Assembly: GCA_016859345.1 (NCBI GenBank)
Contig: CM029131.1
Location: 11,396,099 to 11,460,098, forward strand
Length of the DNA stretch: 64,000 bases
Reading direction: 5' to 3'
Source: Istiophorus platypterus
Lineage: Eukaryota; Chordata; Actinopteri; Istiophoriformes; Istiophoridae
The notes below the pieces were generated by a model. That model had not been told where the DNA came from. It ran no database searches and saw nothing but the letters and a program-made list of their open reading frames with translations. Position 1 is the first letter of the stretch; every line of letters starts with the position of its first letter. Shown here one piece after another: positions 13,302-21,963 of this stretch. Made by a program: the position numbers and the translations under genes.

Positions 13302-14847
13302 CTCACCATTGATCACACATTTGCATTTTAGCCGTTTAACCGACACTTTTAATCCACAGTCAATCACGATGACGGAGGCAGTCATCCTCACCACTGTCCT
13401 CCTCAAGGAGAGTTGGAAAACCATGAGGGCAAAAATGATAAATACATAAATGAATGAATAACACATGGCCTTGATGGAGTATGCGGTGGATGCTTATTTA
13501 TTTGTTCAGGACGTCCAGCTCAGACTGGAGGACGTTTCATTCACAGAAACCAAATACACCTGAGTCAAGTGTTTTGGGGTTCAGGCTGTAGATGAGTTTG
13601 AAGGACTTTGTCTTTTTATTGAGAAGTTTTTTCTTCAATTAAATAAAACAAACAAACAAAAAAACAGTCAACCAGACCAATTAAAGCTAGAAAACAAGAC
13701 CAAGAACAGTTGAAGGGTAGTTCACCTTTTTCGGGAAGTCTTGAACCAGATTGTCTCTATTTGTGAGAAGTTTTTTCATGACCAAGGCTATTTGATATAT
13801 CCAGTCATACAGTTTCAACAAAACTTACATCACTACGTGCACAAGTGAAGGAAAACGCAACAATAACCAAGAGGAGGAAGCCTGTTAAACATAGAACAGT
13901 CTTGAGGGCAGGCCCGGGGGGCTGGTGTGCATTTTTCATGTTCGGTATATTCATCTTTAATGTATTAAGTCTGCCTGAGAATAGATGGTTTGAAATCCTT
14001 TTCTAATTTTCCTCAGGAGGAGCAACAGTCCGTCGATGCGGTGACGTCAATGTTTGACTTTGAAGATGCGACTTTTTCTTCTGTTTGTTTGTTTTGGTTT
14101 TTTTTTTGAGAAACCATGAACAATGAAATCCTTATTTTGTGCGAAGTGGAACTAATTGAGGTTTTGGTCCAGCTGCTTTTGTATGCAAATATGCTTTTAT
14201 TGCCATCTGTTTTCATGGCTTTGGCTGGGCCCCTTGTTTTTCAGTAAAGGTCACTTCAGTGCTCAGGAAACGCTGATATTTCTGCCAACTCTTTGGCATC
14301 AGTTTGGGAAGGCACTTCCCCAGTTTCAAGAAGACTGGTTGATAAAAGAAACCTTGTTTTTTGGGTTTTTGTTTTTGTTTTTTTTTTCAGGCCTGCACAT
14401 CATCCTGATCTCAACCCTTTCCAGCATCTTTAGGATGAACTGGACTGTGGGCCAGGCCCTGATCCTCCAATATCAGTGTTGGACTGATGAGTAGAACCAG
14501 ATCCATGCATCTGGCCTCCAAAATCTTGTGGCGTTGTAGCACCACATTCGGGGCCATGGTTATGGAATGGGATGCACACTAATCCAGTGTCGGCCTGTCC
14601 ACACACTTTTTGCCAATTTAGGGTTCATAAATACATATGTAGATATAATGTTCAGGTGTCTGTATACTTTTGCTCACATTCTGTGTATCCTATGGCCAGT
14701 TAACAAAAGTTTTTGAATACGCCTCTTATTTTGAAATATCTTCCTTTTTTTTTTTATTTTGCTGCAGCAGGACAAGAGCGTTCTGCAAACTAGGCACGTA
14801 GACTCCAAAGTATATTTTACCGTCCCTAACTAATAAATGTTTCTGTG

Positions 14848-14879
<32 letters not shown>

Positions 14880-15009
14880 TGCACGTTTAACAGCTGTGCC
14901 AGCAGCTCCAGTCAACGTATCGGTGACCCAGCTGAGGGCGCATTCGGCCATGGTGACCTGGAATGTCCCGCAGGGAGATACTGTCATTGGATACGCCATC
15001 TCACAACAG
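863..15009 (+). CDS. FNDC4/FNDC5-like (irisin-family) gene, 5' part only (two exons, join 863-947 and 14894-15009)
   Basis: Members are small type I membrane proteins with a signal peptide, one fibronectin type III domain, a transmembrane helix and a short tail; the ectodomain can be shed as a hormone-like fragment (irisin for FNDC5, a soluble factor for FNDC4). Seen here: a leucine-rich signal peptide, then APVNVSVTQLRAHSAMVTWN and VIGYAISQQ, the first beta strands of the domain. The exon 1 donor (A|gtgagt) and exon 2 acceptor (aacag|CT) are both phase 1, and exon 2 ends in phase 0 after ISQQ, where the vertebrate genes also break, as I recall. The VPQG and VIGY residues lean towards FNDC4, but 67 residues are too few to separate the paralogues. 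The exons for the second half of the domain, membrane helix and tail were not found before or after the gap, so the gene is truncated in this assembly. Confidence 0.82.
2343..2384 (+). repeat. (CA)n microsatellite
   Basis: About 20 uninterrupted CA units in intron 1 of the FNDC4/5-like gene. Confidence 0.95.
4160..4700 (+). repeat. Degenerate 21-bp minisatellite, array 1
   Basis: Some 22-25 diverged copies of a 21-bp unit (GACACAAAATGACCACAAAG plus A), with 19-bp variants and common T/C changes. Because 21 bp equals seven codons, several frames stay open and mimic a repetitive protein (ETQNDHK on +, SLWSFCV on -); this is not a gene. Left of the array is GGGCACAGGCC (4099-4109), which also precedes array 2. 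Confidence 0.9.
5670..6000 (+). repeat. Old interspersed repeat of a teleost type
   Basis: The stretch contains the phrases TGAAATATCTCAACAACCA, CATGGTCCCCAGAGGAAGAA and CTTTGTGTTCAGTGCTAATG in order. I recognise these from memory as part of a repeat found throughout teleost genomes. The copy is diverged and I cannot name its class. Confidence 0.5.
6850..7050. promoter_or_regulatory. Complex noncoding block, possible conserved element
   Basis: A stretch of balanced composition, free of simple repeats and without a coding frame, inside a low-complexity C/T- and A/T-rich intron. It includes CCGCGTGCGCGCTCCATTG and TAATGTAATTGCAGAAG. Regulatory function is a guess from texture only. Confidence 0.2.
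10645..10757 (+). repeat. Older partial copy of the duplicated unit at 11.7-14.8 kb
   Basis: The sequence from GTGCGGGTGGATGCTTGTTT through GACGTCCAGCTCAGACTGGA to TAAGTGTTCTAG matches the stretches at about 11890-11985 and 13483-13580, with more mismatches than those two have with each other. It therefore predates the recent tandem duplication. Confidence 0.75.
10760..11570 (+). repeat. Long T/C-rich polypyrimidine tract
   Basis: About 800 bp in which the + strand is overwhelmingly T and C (TCTTT, TTTTC, CCTTCC motifs, no fixed period). The minus strand is correspondingly purine-rich. The apparent Phe/Leu/Ser-rich open frames here come from this composition and are not genes. Confidence 0.9.
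11679..13252 (+). repeat. Tandem duplication, copy A (about 1.57 kb)
   Basis: The copy begins in a (GT)n tract (11679-11708) followed by TTCTCACCATTGATCACACA and ends at CTAATAAATGTTTCTG just before the next (GT)n tract. Copy B repeats it in the same orientation with only scattered substitutions and small indels (for example an extra ATGT-type insertion near 14049, and length changes in T runs). It includes a decayed Tc1/mariner transposase fragment. Confidence 0.93.
12805..13065 (+). mobile_element. Decayed Tc1/mariner-like transposase 3' remnant (in copy A)
   Basis: The frame from 12809 reads HHPDLNPFQHL, stop, DELD, then PPISVLD. This matches the Tc1-family pattern DLNP-EHL-W-DEL, with the conserved Trp changed to TAG and further stops after it. 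The 3' end runs into CAGGTGTCTGTATACTTTTG, typical of the end of these elements. It is a dead fragment without the N-terminal DNA-binding part. Confidence 0.7.
13253..14843 (+). repeat. Tandem duplication, copy B (about 1.59 kb)
   Basis: Direct repeat of copy A. It starts with a longer (GT)n tract (13253-13299) and ends at CTAATAAATGTTTCTG before a third GT tract, only about 50 bp upstream of FNDC exon 2. All three boundaries fall in GT tracts, which points to unequal exchange or slippage between the microsatellites, or to an assembly duplication. Confidence 0.93.
14392..14662 (+). mobile_element. Decayed Tc1/mariner-like transposase 3' remnant (in copy B)
   Basis: This is the duplicate of the remnant in copy A with the same in-frame stop after QHL, so the fragment was already dead when the 1.6 kb unit was duplicated. 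Confidence 0.7.
14844..14884 (+). repeat. (GT)n-(GCGT)n tract at the splice acceptor of FNDC exon 2
   Basis: About eight GT units pass into five or six GCGT units and stop 10 bp before the exon (GTTTAACAG|CTG). The tract occupies the usual place of the polypyrimidine tract and branch region. Confidence 0.9.
14894..15009 (+). CDS. FNDC4/5-like coding exon 2 (first half of fibronectin type III domain)
   Basis: The exon carries 38 full codons plus the two bases that complete the split codon from exon 1 (A|CT, Thr). It encodes VPAAPVNVSVTQLRAHSAMV, then TWNVPQGDTVIGYAISQQ. The Pro-Val-Asn start and the Trp of strand B are hallmarks of the family. The donor is CAG|gtatgc. The acceptor lacks an ordinary pyrimidine tract; a TG/TGCG repeat occupies that place. 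Confidence 0.9.
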
Positions 15010-15836
15010 GTATGCTGCGGTCGCCCTGCGCCGCCACGGTACAGGTCAGCGTGTGTTTACATGTTTACCATGCATGTGGCGATCGAGCTCAAAGATTAAT
15101 TGTTTCCCCTAATTGGTTTAATCCCCCAAAAGCTTGAAAAACAATTTCTCGGTCTCCTCATTACACTCGGTAAATCTGTCCCGCGTCAGATTTACCCTCT
15201 TCTCCTCTCCACGCTCCCATTTGGTTGAAGGCCAATTAATTTTGCAGGGATACAAATTGAAAGGCTGTAAATTATGAATCAAATGCCCATTTAAAAAAAA
15301 AAAAATGGCACTCTGCCATGTTCTGAGCAGCTTTCTCAACGTTAAATTATGTATTTTTTTTTTAAGACCCCTCTTCGCCTCTCAAAGAGTGGATACTTCG
15401 ATTTTTCAACTTTTTTTTTGTCTAAGGGGATTTTTTTGTTTGTTTTATTGTTTTTGGTTTTTTGGTTTGTTTGTTTCTTTTGTAAAACGCTGCGTCACTC
15501 ACGAGCCCAGTCAACAGTCAGCGTTTCGCCCTCAGAAGCGTTGACTCACGCTTGGTTGAATGTGTCTCCTTAAAAAAAAAAAAAAAAAGAACAATAAATA
15601 AAAGTCCGGAAACAATATGGGGAAGGTGCTTGTAAATGCAAACAGCTTGTGAACGTCCGTCAAAGGGCGACAGCAAAAAAACAAATCTCCTGATTACGGA
15701 TGGTCTCTGGCCAAGAGCGGATGTGCAACTTTGTAAGTGTCCTATTAGTGAGACAAGGCGGATTGAAATACTGGTGATGGAAACGGTCGAGCAGGAACAT
15801 AAGTCATAGAGAGTAGGTGGGAATCGTGTAATAGAC

Positions 15837-15850
15837 CAGTGGTTCCCAGC
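15837..15850 (+). mobile_element. hAT-type terminal repeat fragment
   Basis: CAGTGGTTCCCAGC followed by a T run resembles the end of many hAT-derived short elements. A similar sequence, CAGTGGTTCCCAACC, occurs at 60694. No partner end or target duplication was identified. Confidence 0.35.
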
Positions 15851-16847
15851 TTTTTTTACCCCCCTGTCAGATACACTCGAGTAACGTTTTGTTTTTTTTC
15901 TTACAGCTTTAACTGGTTTTTATTTTCACTTACTTGCAATGCAGGAGTCACAGCTCACACAGTTTGTCTGTTTCCTTCTAATCAAAAGGTAAATTTTTCT
16001 TTTTTTCCAATCAGTTCATCTACTCTACAGTCTCTCCAAGTTTCCTCACAAGCAAATCTGGACAAATTTCCCCCGGAAAACAGCTGCCCACTGGTTACTA
16101 TAACAATCATTCCACACTAATTCTGCCCGTATATCTCACCACATTTTTGTTTGTTTCACATTTCTTGACCAATCCCCCCCCCCCCCCCCCACTTGCTGCA
16201 AACTCAGCTGGGCTCGTTCCAGCCTTTTTTTTTTTTGTCTTTCCCACCATTGACGGTTTGGCAAAAAAGGGAAAATCGGACTCTGGAGTTTGAGTTGCGT
16301 CCATTAGTGGAAATGATTTGGCCGGGACTCGCCCTTGCATGGAGGAGCGTCTTGCATAGCGGCCAGCAATGCCAAACAACTCTCGTTTTATTTTACTTTT
16401 AATTTTTTTTTTTTAATTTTATTTTTTTTTTATGTCTGACGCAGAATCCATCAACCTCATGGCATTTTCTAGGCAGGAAGAGGATTTGGGGGGAGGAGGG
16501 TGTAAAACATCTCCTGCCATAACCTCAGAAAGCACTTATGTAAAAACCTTACTCAAATATTAATAGGGGAGGTGATGGGAGCAGGCAGGTGCAGAAGGGA
16601 GTGTGAGGGTGGGGGGATCGGGGGCGCAGAGGTTTTATCTAGTTAGATCCTTTTTTTTTTTTTTTTTTTTTTTTGCTAACGTTAGTCATCAAAAGTTGCC
16701 CTGGATGAATGTAAAAATGTGCTAAAGAGACAAAAAAAAATCTCAAGTAATGCAGTCATTTAAAATTCTGCCAATTCTGTAAATCAAGCGAATCTGTTTG
16801 TTCTGCTTTTTGAAAACGAGCAACAACAGCTCAACGTCGATCTGCTG

Positions 16848-16849
<2 letters not shown>

Positions 16850-16914
<65 letters not shown>
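16850..16914 (+). repeat. (GT)n microsatellite
   Basis: About 32 uninterrupted GT units, one of the two longest dinucleotide tracts in the window. Confidence 0.95.
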
Positions 16915-16916
<2 letters not shown>

Positions 16917-18179
16917 ATCCGAACCCACGTCCAGTGTATATCAATAACGAGTTGATCCTCCCGCCCTGTGAGGGGGAAACAGGACACACACACGCAGGAA
17001 GTAACCCAAGCTAAGGTTGTAAATGTGAAACCTCCCAATAATCCTTATTCTGATTCATAAACCCCAAACTATCACCACCACAAGTTTAATTAATGATGAA
17101 TGCAAAGCACGTGGGTGGACGTCGTTGAAATAAATCCACTCCAGCGCCTACAGAGACAACACTGCAGGGGGGGGTTCTTGAGAGCAGAGACTTGCTGCTG
17201 CTGCACCAGGCTGCCGACTTCTTTCTTGACGGTTTATTAAAACCAATCTGCTTCACCTTTGCTCGCCACGGCCACTCACAGAAGAAATCTTTTTACCCCT
17301 GAGCATGACGAAGCACCGCTCCCGTTCTTGCTGACTTTTTTTTTTTTAAAGGTATCTGAAGTATTAGTTTTTCTCAGCTGAACCTGAACCCACCATGCCA
17401 CAGTGAATCTGTCCGGCTGAGAAGAAAAGTTAGGGAGAAATCTTGTATTTTGTTTTGTTTCTTTTTTTATTGATCTTTCTCTTACAACCACAGAAACAGA
17501 GCCCCTGCAAAACCTTTTATTTAATAAGTCAATTCCTTCCACGTTTGGTCTTAGATTCTGTTTTTTCTGTTTTCTGTCTTCTGTTTTCTAAAGAATACCC
17601 TGTAAAATAATTTGTTTTATACAATTTAGCTCCTAAAAGGCTGTTTATCACGGAATTTGCATCAAAATTAAGATTTTTAATGTCCTATTTTGCCTCCTCC
17701 ACTATTTTCAGATTTAATTTGATATAATCGCCCTCAAACCATTTTGTCTTCCAAAGTGGCAGAAGTGCAAAAAATGGCTTTTCTCATCAAAAATACAAAT
17801 AAAATCAATGCAAAAATGAAACATTGCCTTCAATTATTACTAAACGTTTGCAGCAAATAAGCTTTAAGACCAGCAACAAGTGTTTTATTTATTTTTTCTT
17901 ACCCGGACTTTTGTCTCTCATGCATATAGATTTGGTCAGCTAATAATACAATAATTTCTATGGTATTCACATTTTTTTCCTGCAATAGTGACTGTAAAGC
18001 AGTGTTGAAGTCACATGCACAGATGTAAAGGGTGCGGTTGCATTTTTATTGAATGCCTCCTGCCTGGATGAGGCTTTTTGGGGTTTTTTTGTCTTTTTCT
18101 TCCTCAGGTGTAATGCCAGCTGCTTTGGCAGTGTTTTTCTTTAAATTTAGTGGGTTTGGAGTTTTTTTGTTCCAAAAAC

Positions 18180-18560
18180 TCATCTGAGCATCTGACAAAA
18201 CTGAGTCACCGTTGAGTCACTGGCACTGATTAAGGGCCCTTTTAACCCCCGAACAGATATTGTATATATTCCTACACAATAAATCCTCCCTGGCTGACCC
18301 GACTGCCTGCTCGGCTGCCAGGCCCTGACTCTGCGGAGTCTCTGATTCAGACATCTGGAGGGGCCGCCAGCCCCCTGTTTATTGAGTTTTGCACAGACTT
18401 TTAGTGCTTTATGGCCACAGTCGCTCGCTGGGAAACAGGAGCTTCACCATTGTCCGGGCAGTAAACTTTAATCCTGCTGGGGGACAGAGAAACGTTTGCA
18501 GGGATTAATGGAGTTCTCATCAAGCAGTTGTTAACCCCTCCACATCCTAGAGAACCTAGA
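18180..18560. promoter_or_regulatory. Complex noncoding block, possible conserved element
   Basis: A repeat-free, non-coding stretch of balanced composition (for example CTGGCACTGATTAAGGGCCC, CCCTGTTTATTGAGTTTTGC, GGGATTAATGGAGTTCTC) between AT-rich DNA. This texture is typical of conserved enhancers. Conservation itself cannot be seen from one sequence. Confidence 0.25.
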
Positions 18561-19279
18561 GTTGCCTTTTTATTTTTGTATTTTAAATCTTAAATCATTT
18601 TGTGTTTAATTAAATTGATAATCTGGACTAATTAAAACTTGATGCTCAATGAGAGATGGCCCTTATATCTTATATCGTTTATGTTGTCATATACCTGCTG
18701 TTTTATATTGGTAGATTGTTATTACTTAAGAATTATTGTAAAAGTTTTATTGGTATAGTTGGTTGAGTGGAGTTGATTTTCGACTGTTTCGATTCAAGTA
18801 TCAATTTTGCAGCAGCTTTATCTCCAGTTTCATCCAATATAATATTGGATTTAAATTCATTAACTGAACCAAAACAGGAGTTCAAATGCTAATTCTATTG
18901 CAGCTCAATATCTGCAGTAACAAATTTGCCTAGTTAACTTAAAAGGTGACAATATGACAGTGTTGTGTGTCACAGGCTTGTTACTGCTGCCATTAAGTGG
19001 CCAAAAAGAAAAAAAAAAGTTATCTCAGGTTTAAAGTTTGTTATCCAAGTTGCTCTTCCAAGTTGCTGAATCTATCATGGAACCAAAGTATGACAAGATG
19101 TCTAAAAATAAAAAATTCAGGCTCATGGTTTTCTCAGAGATGCTGGGTGCTGAGTTTCAAGTGAAGCAAAAAATCATTCTGAATTACCCTGAGCAGCTTG
19201 TTGTCATCAGGATAAGAGTCAGAGAAACTCAAAACTAACATCTTTTCACCAGGTGAAAATCCCTGCTGCATAACCTGGA

Positions 19280-19779
19280 NNNNNNNNNNNNNNNNNNNNN
19301 NNNNNNNNNNNNNNNNNNNNNNNNNNNNNNNNNNNNNNNNNNNNNNNNNNNNNNNNNNNNNNNNNNNNNNNNNNNNNNNNNNNNNNNNNNNNNNNNNNNN
19401 NNNNNNNNNNNNNNNNNNNNNNNNNNNNNNNNNNNNNNNNNNNNNNNNNNNNNNNNNNNNNNNNNNNNNNNNNNNNNNNNNNNNNNNNNNNNNNNNNNNN
19501 NNNNNNNNNNNNNNNNNNNNNNNNNNNNNNNNNNNNNNNNNNNNNNNNNNNNNNNNNNNNNNNNNNNNNNNNNNNNNNNNNNNNNNNNNNNNNNNNNNNN
19601 NNNNNNNNNNNNNNNNNNNNNNNNNNNNNNNNNNNNNNNNNNNNNNNNNNNNNNNNNNNNNNNNNNNNNNNNNNNNNNNNNNNNNNNNNNNNNNNNNNNN
19701 NNNNNNNNNNNNNNNNNNNNNNNNNNNNNNNNNNNNNNNNNNNNNNNNNNNNNNNNNNNNNNNNNNNNNNNNNNNNNNN
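19280..19779. other. Assembly gap of exactly 500 N
   Basis: The run of unknown bases is exactly 500 long, a round number that usually marks a scaffolding join of unknown true size. Order, orientation and distance of the two sides are therefore not proven by the sequence. Confidence 0.98.
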
Positions 19780-19879
19780 GGAAATTAATGCAGGGGAGGG
19801 ACACACCAGCACATGGAAATCATACGTTTGCATTAGCACTGTATGTTTCTTTCCGATATTTTACATATGACATAGCAAG

Positions 19880-19990
19880 GGTGAGGAAAGGGGGATCTTT
19901 TGGGCGCTACTATCCACGAACATGGAATCGAACCCGGGTCCGACACACACGTTGAGGCGCTTAACCCGCTGAGCCACCAGGGCAGAGGTG
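19880..19990 (-). repeat. tRNA-derived (SINE-like) sequence
   Basis: Read on the minus strand it contains TGGCTCAGCGGGTTAAGCG, a good RNA polymerase III A box, and about 35 nt later GGGTTCGATTCC, a near-perfect B box. The rest does not fold into a convincing intact tRNA, so a tRNA-derived repeat is more likely than a gene. It is the best-preserved member of the tRNA-like monomers to its right. Confidence 0.6.
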
Positions 19991-20487
19991 AGAACACCGT
20001 CATTTCAAGGATTCAGTCTTTCCTTTCAATGTCGGACTTCAAAATGTGCTATAGCCTGAGATTCTATATTTGTGTCTCTAGATTTGTAGAAATCAATGCA
20101 CATACATGTAAATGAATGTAGGAGTCTAAATGTCTATGTACACAGATATTTATGTTGCAATTAATTTCACATTGATATTCACTTATGTTTGCTTTCAGTT
20201 ATTTCAGTATTCAAGCATCTATTTCAAACATTTTAATTTTATTTCAGTATTTATATATTTAAGATTTATAAATAAATTATAATTTATAAAGTCATTTTTC
20301 ATTCTCCACACATTCATCCAACCATTCATTTACAAATCAGACAGTGAGAAATATGTAGTCACATGACATGGTCCTCAATTTTACAACAGTTGCAAGAGTT
20401 TGTTGGAATTTATAAGAACATATTTAAGCTCTGGCTCAGACTCTTGAGATTCCTCTTGCAAATCAGGAGGTTCAGGTTAAAATGTAC

Positions 20488-20802
20488 ATGTCATGCAGTC
20501 TCTCTGCAGGAATGACTTGGTGTCAATGGTGTTATCACCACACGGAGCCATTTGAAATTCTGCCACTAGGTGGCGCCACAACGTGTGGAAGCCCAACCTC
20601 TCTGTGATGCTATGATATAAACACCCATCTGACTGTTGTAAATATATCACAACGTAACAAGCTGAGGTAATGGCATCATGAAGAGGTTGGGCTTCCATAT
20701 TTTGTGGCACCACCAGGTGGTAGAATTTCAAATAGCTCAGTGTGGTTTTAACACTAAATACTAAATACAAGAAGTCATTCCTGCAAAAAGACTGCATGAC
20801 AT
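20488..20802. repeat. Fold-back inverted repeat (hairpin), copy 1
   Basis: The outer ends are ATGTCATGCAGTC and its reverse complement GACTGCATGACAT. Arms of roughly 115-130 bp pair with about 80 percent identity, including GGTTGGGCTTCC against GGAAGCCCAACC, around an unpaired centre of about 75 bp. The shape is that of a fold-back MITE. The open frame across it is a by-product and the same frame appears in copy 2. Confidence 0.85.
20563..20577 (+). promoter_or_regulatory. CTCF-like core motif in the hairpin
   Basis: CCACTAGGTGGCGCC closely resembles the vertebrate CTCF core (CCASYAGRKGGCRS). The opposing arm carries the weaker CCACCTGGTGGTGCC on the other strand. Binding is not shown by sequence alone. 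Confidence 0.35.
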
Positions 20803-21648
20803 AAAAAAGTTTGTTTTTGTTATTAAGTAATTAAGTTAAATCCTTTTAAAATAAATACAGTTTTAAAGCTTTTCAGTCTTTTCTCTGGGTGTTGGACTTT
20901 AAACCTCAACAGGTCAACCAACAAGTGAGCCCACAACCTCTAACTCTTTGGAGAAGTTCTCTAACCCACTGAGCAAATGGGCTCATGACAGCAAAAGGTT
21001 TTTGATTTTTTTTTTTTAAAGCTTTTCAGTCTTTTCTCTGGGTGTTGGACTTTAAACCTCAACAGGTCAACCAACAAGTGAGCCCACAACCTCTAACTCT
21101 TTGGAGAAGTTCTCTAACCCACTGAGCAAATGGGCTCATGACAGCAAAAGGTTTTGATTTTTTTTTAAAGCTTTTCAGTCTTTCCTTTCAATGTCGGACT
21201 TCAAAATGTGCTATAGCCTGAGATTCTATATTTGTGTTCTAGATTTGTAGAAATCAATGCACATACATGTAAATGAATGTAGGAGTCTAAATGTCTATGT
21301 ACACAGATATTTATGTTGCAATTAATTTCACATTGATATTCACTTATGTTTGCTTTCAGTTATTTCAGTATTCAAGCATCTATTTCAAACATTTTAATTT
21401 TATTTCAGTATTTATATATTTAAGATTTATAAATAAATTATAATTTATAAAGTCATTTTTCATTCTCCACACATTCATCCAACCATTCATTTACAAATCA
21501 GACAGTGAGAAATATGTAGTCACATGACATGGTCCTCAATTTTACAACAGTTGCAAGAGTTTGTTGGAATTTACAAGAACATATTTAAGCTCTGGCTCAG
21601 ACGCTTCACATTCCTCTTGCAAATCAGGAGGTTCAGGTTAAAATGTAC

Positions 21649-21963
21649 ATGTCATGCAGTCTCTCTGCAGGAATGACTTGGTGTCAATGGTGTTATCACC
21701 ACACGGAGCCATTTGAAATTCTGCCACTAGGTGGCGCCACAACGTGTGGAAGCCCAACCTCTCTGTGATGCTATGATATAAACACCCATCTGACTGTTGT
21801 AAATATATCACAACGTAACAAGCTGAGGTAATGGCATCATGAAGAGGTTGGGCTTCCATATTTTGTGGCACCACCAGGTGGTAGAATTTCAAATAGCTCA
21901 GTGTGGTTTTAACACTAAATACTAAATACAAGAAGTCATTCCTGCAAAAAGACTGCATGACAT
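21649..21963. repeat. Fold-back inverted repeat (hairpin), copy 2
   Basis: Second, almost identical copy of the hairpin, carried by the 1.16 kb duplication. Confidence 0.85.
21724..21738 (+). promoter_or_regulatory. CTCF-like core motif in hairpin copy 2
   Basis: The same CCACTAGGTGGCGCC core as at 20563, duplicated with the surrounding unit. Confidence 0.35.

Larger units (their letters stand above)
948..14893 (+). other. Intron 1 of the FNDC4/5-like gene
   Basis: This 13.9 kb intron shows no exon I can support. It holds microsatellites, a degenerate 21-bp minisatellite (4160-4700), an old teleost interspersed repeat (about 5670-6000), a complex noncoding block near 6850-7050, a pyrimidine-rich tract (10760-11570) and a 1.6 kb tandem duplication (11679-14845). 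The parts 948-2340, 2400-4090, 7060-10140 and most of 8000-10440 show nothing beyond ordinary AT-rich intron sequence. Confidence 0.75.
15010..19279 (+). other. Sequence 3' of FNDC exon 2 up to the assembly gap
   Basis: I looked for the expected third exon (second half of the domain, with an EVNTTTR-type motif) and for a membrane-spanning exon with CRQYDIIKDN, and found neither. The stretch holds poly-T and poly-A runs, a (GT)n tract at 16850-16914, C and G homopolymers, a hAT-type terminal motif at 15837 and a complex block near 18180-18560. Confidence 0.6.
20009..21165 (+). repeat. Tandem duplication next to the gap, copy 1 (about 1.16 kb)
   Basis: The unit runs from TCAGTCTTTCCTTTCAATGT through a fold-back hairpin and two 150-bp tRNA-like monomers (20864 and 21015). 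It is repeated almost without change from 21175. Because it adjoins an assembly gap, both a real duplication and a haplotype or assembly artefact are possible. Confidence 0.9.

Noticed and set aside
19235..19839. Frames of 189 and 197 residues on the minus strand
   Set aside because: Most of their length is the N gap.
19880..19990. A functional tRNA gene on the minus strand
   Set aside because: Good A and B boxes, but I cannot form an acceptor stem or a convincing anticodon arm, and related decayed monomers follow. A tRNA-derived repeat is more likely.
20477..21958. Identical 106-residue minus-strand frames at 20477-20797 and 21638-21958
   Set aside because: Both lie on the fold-back hairpin and are identical only because the 1.16 kb unit is duplicated. 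No known protein resemblance.
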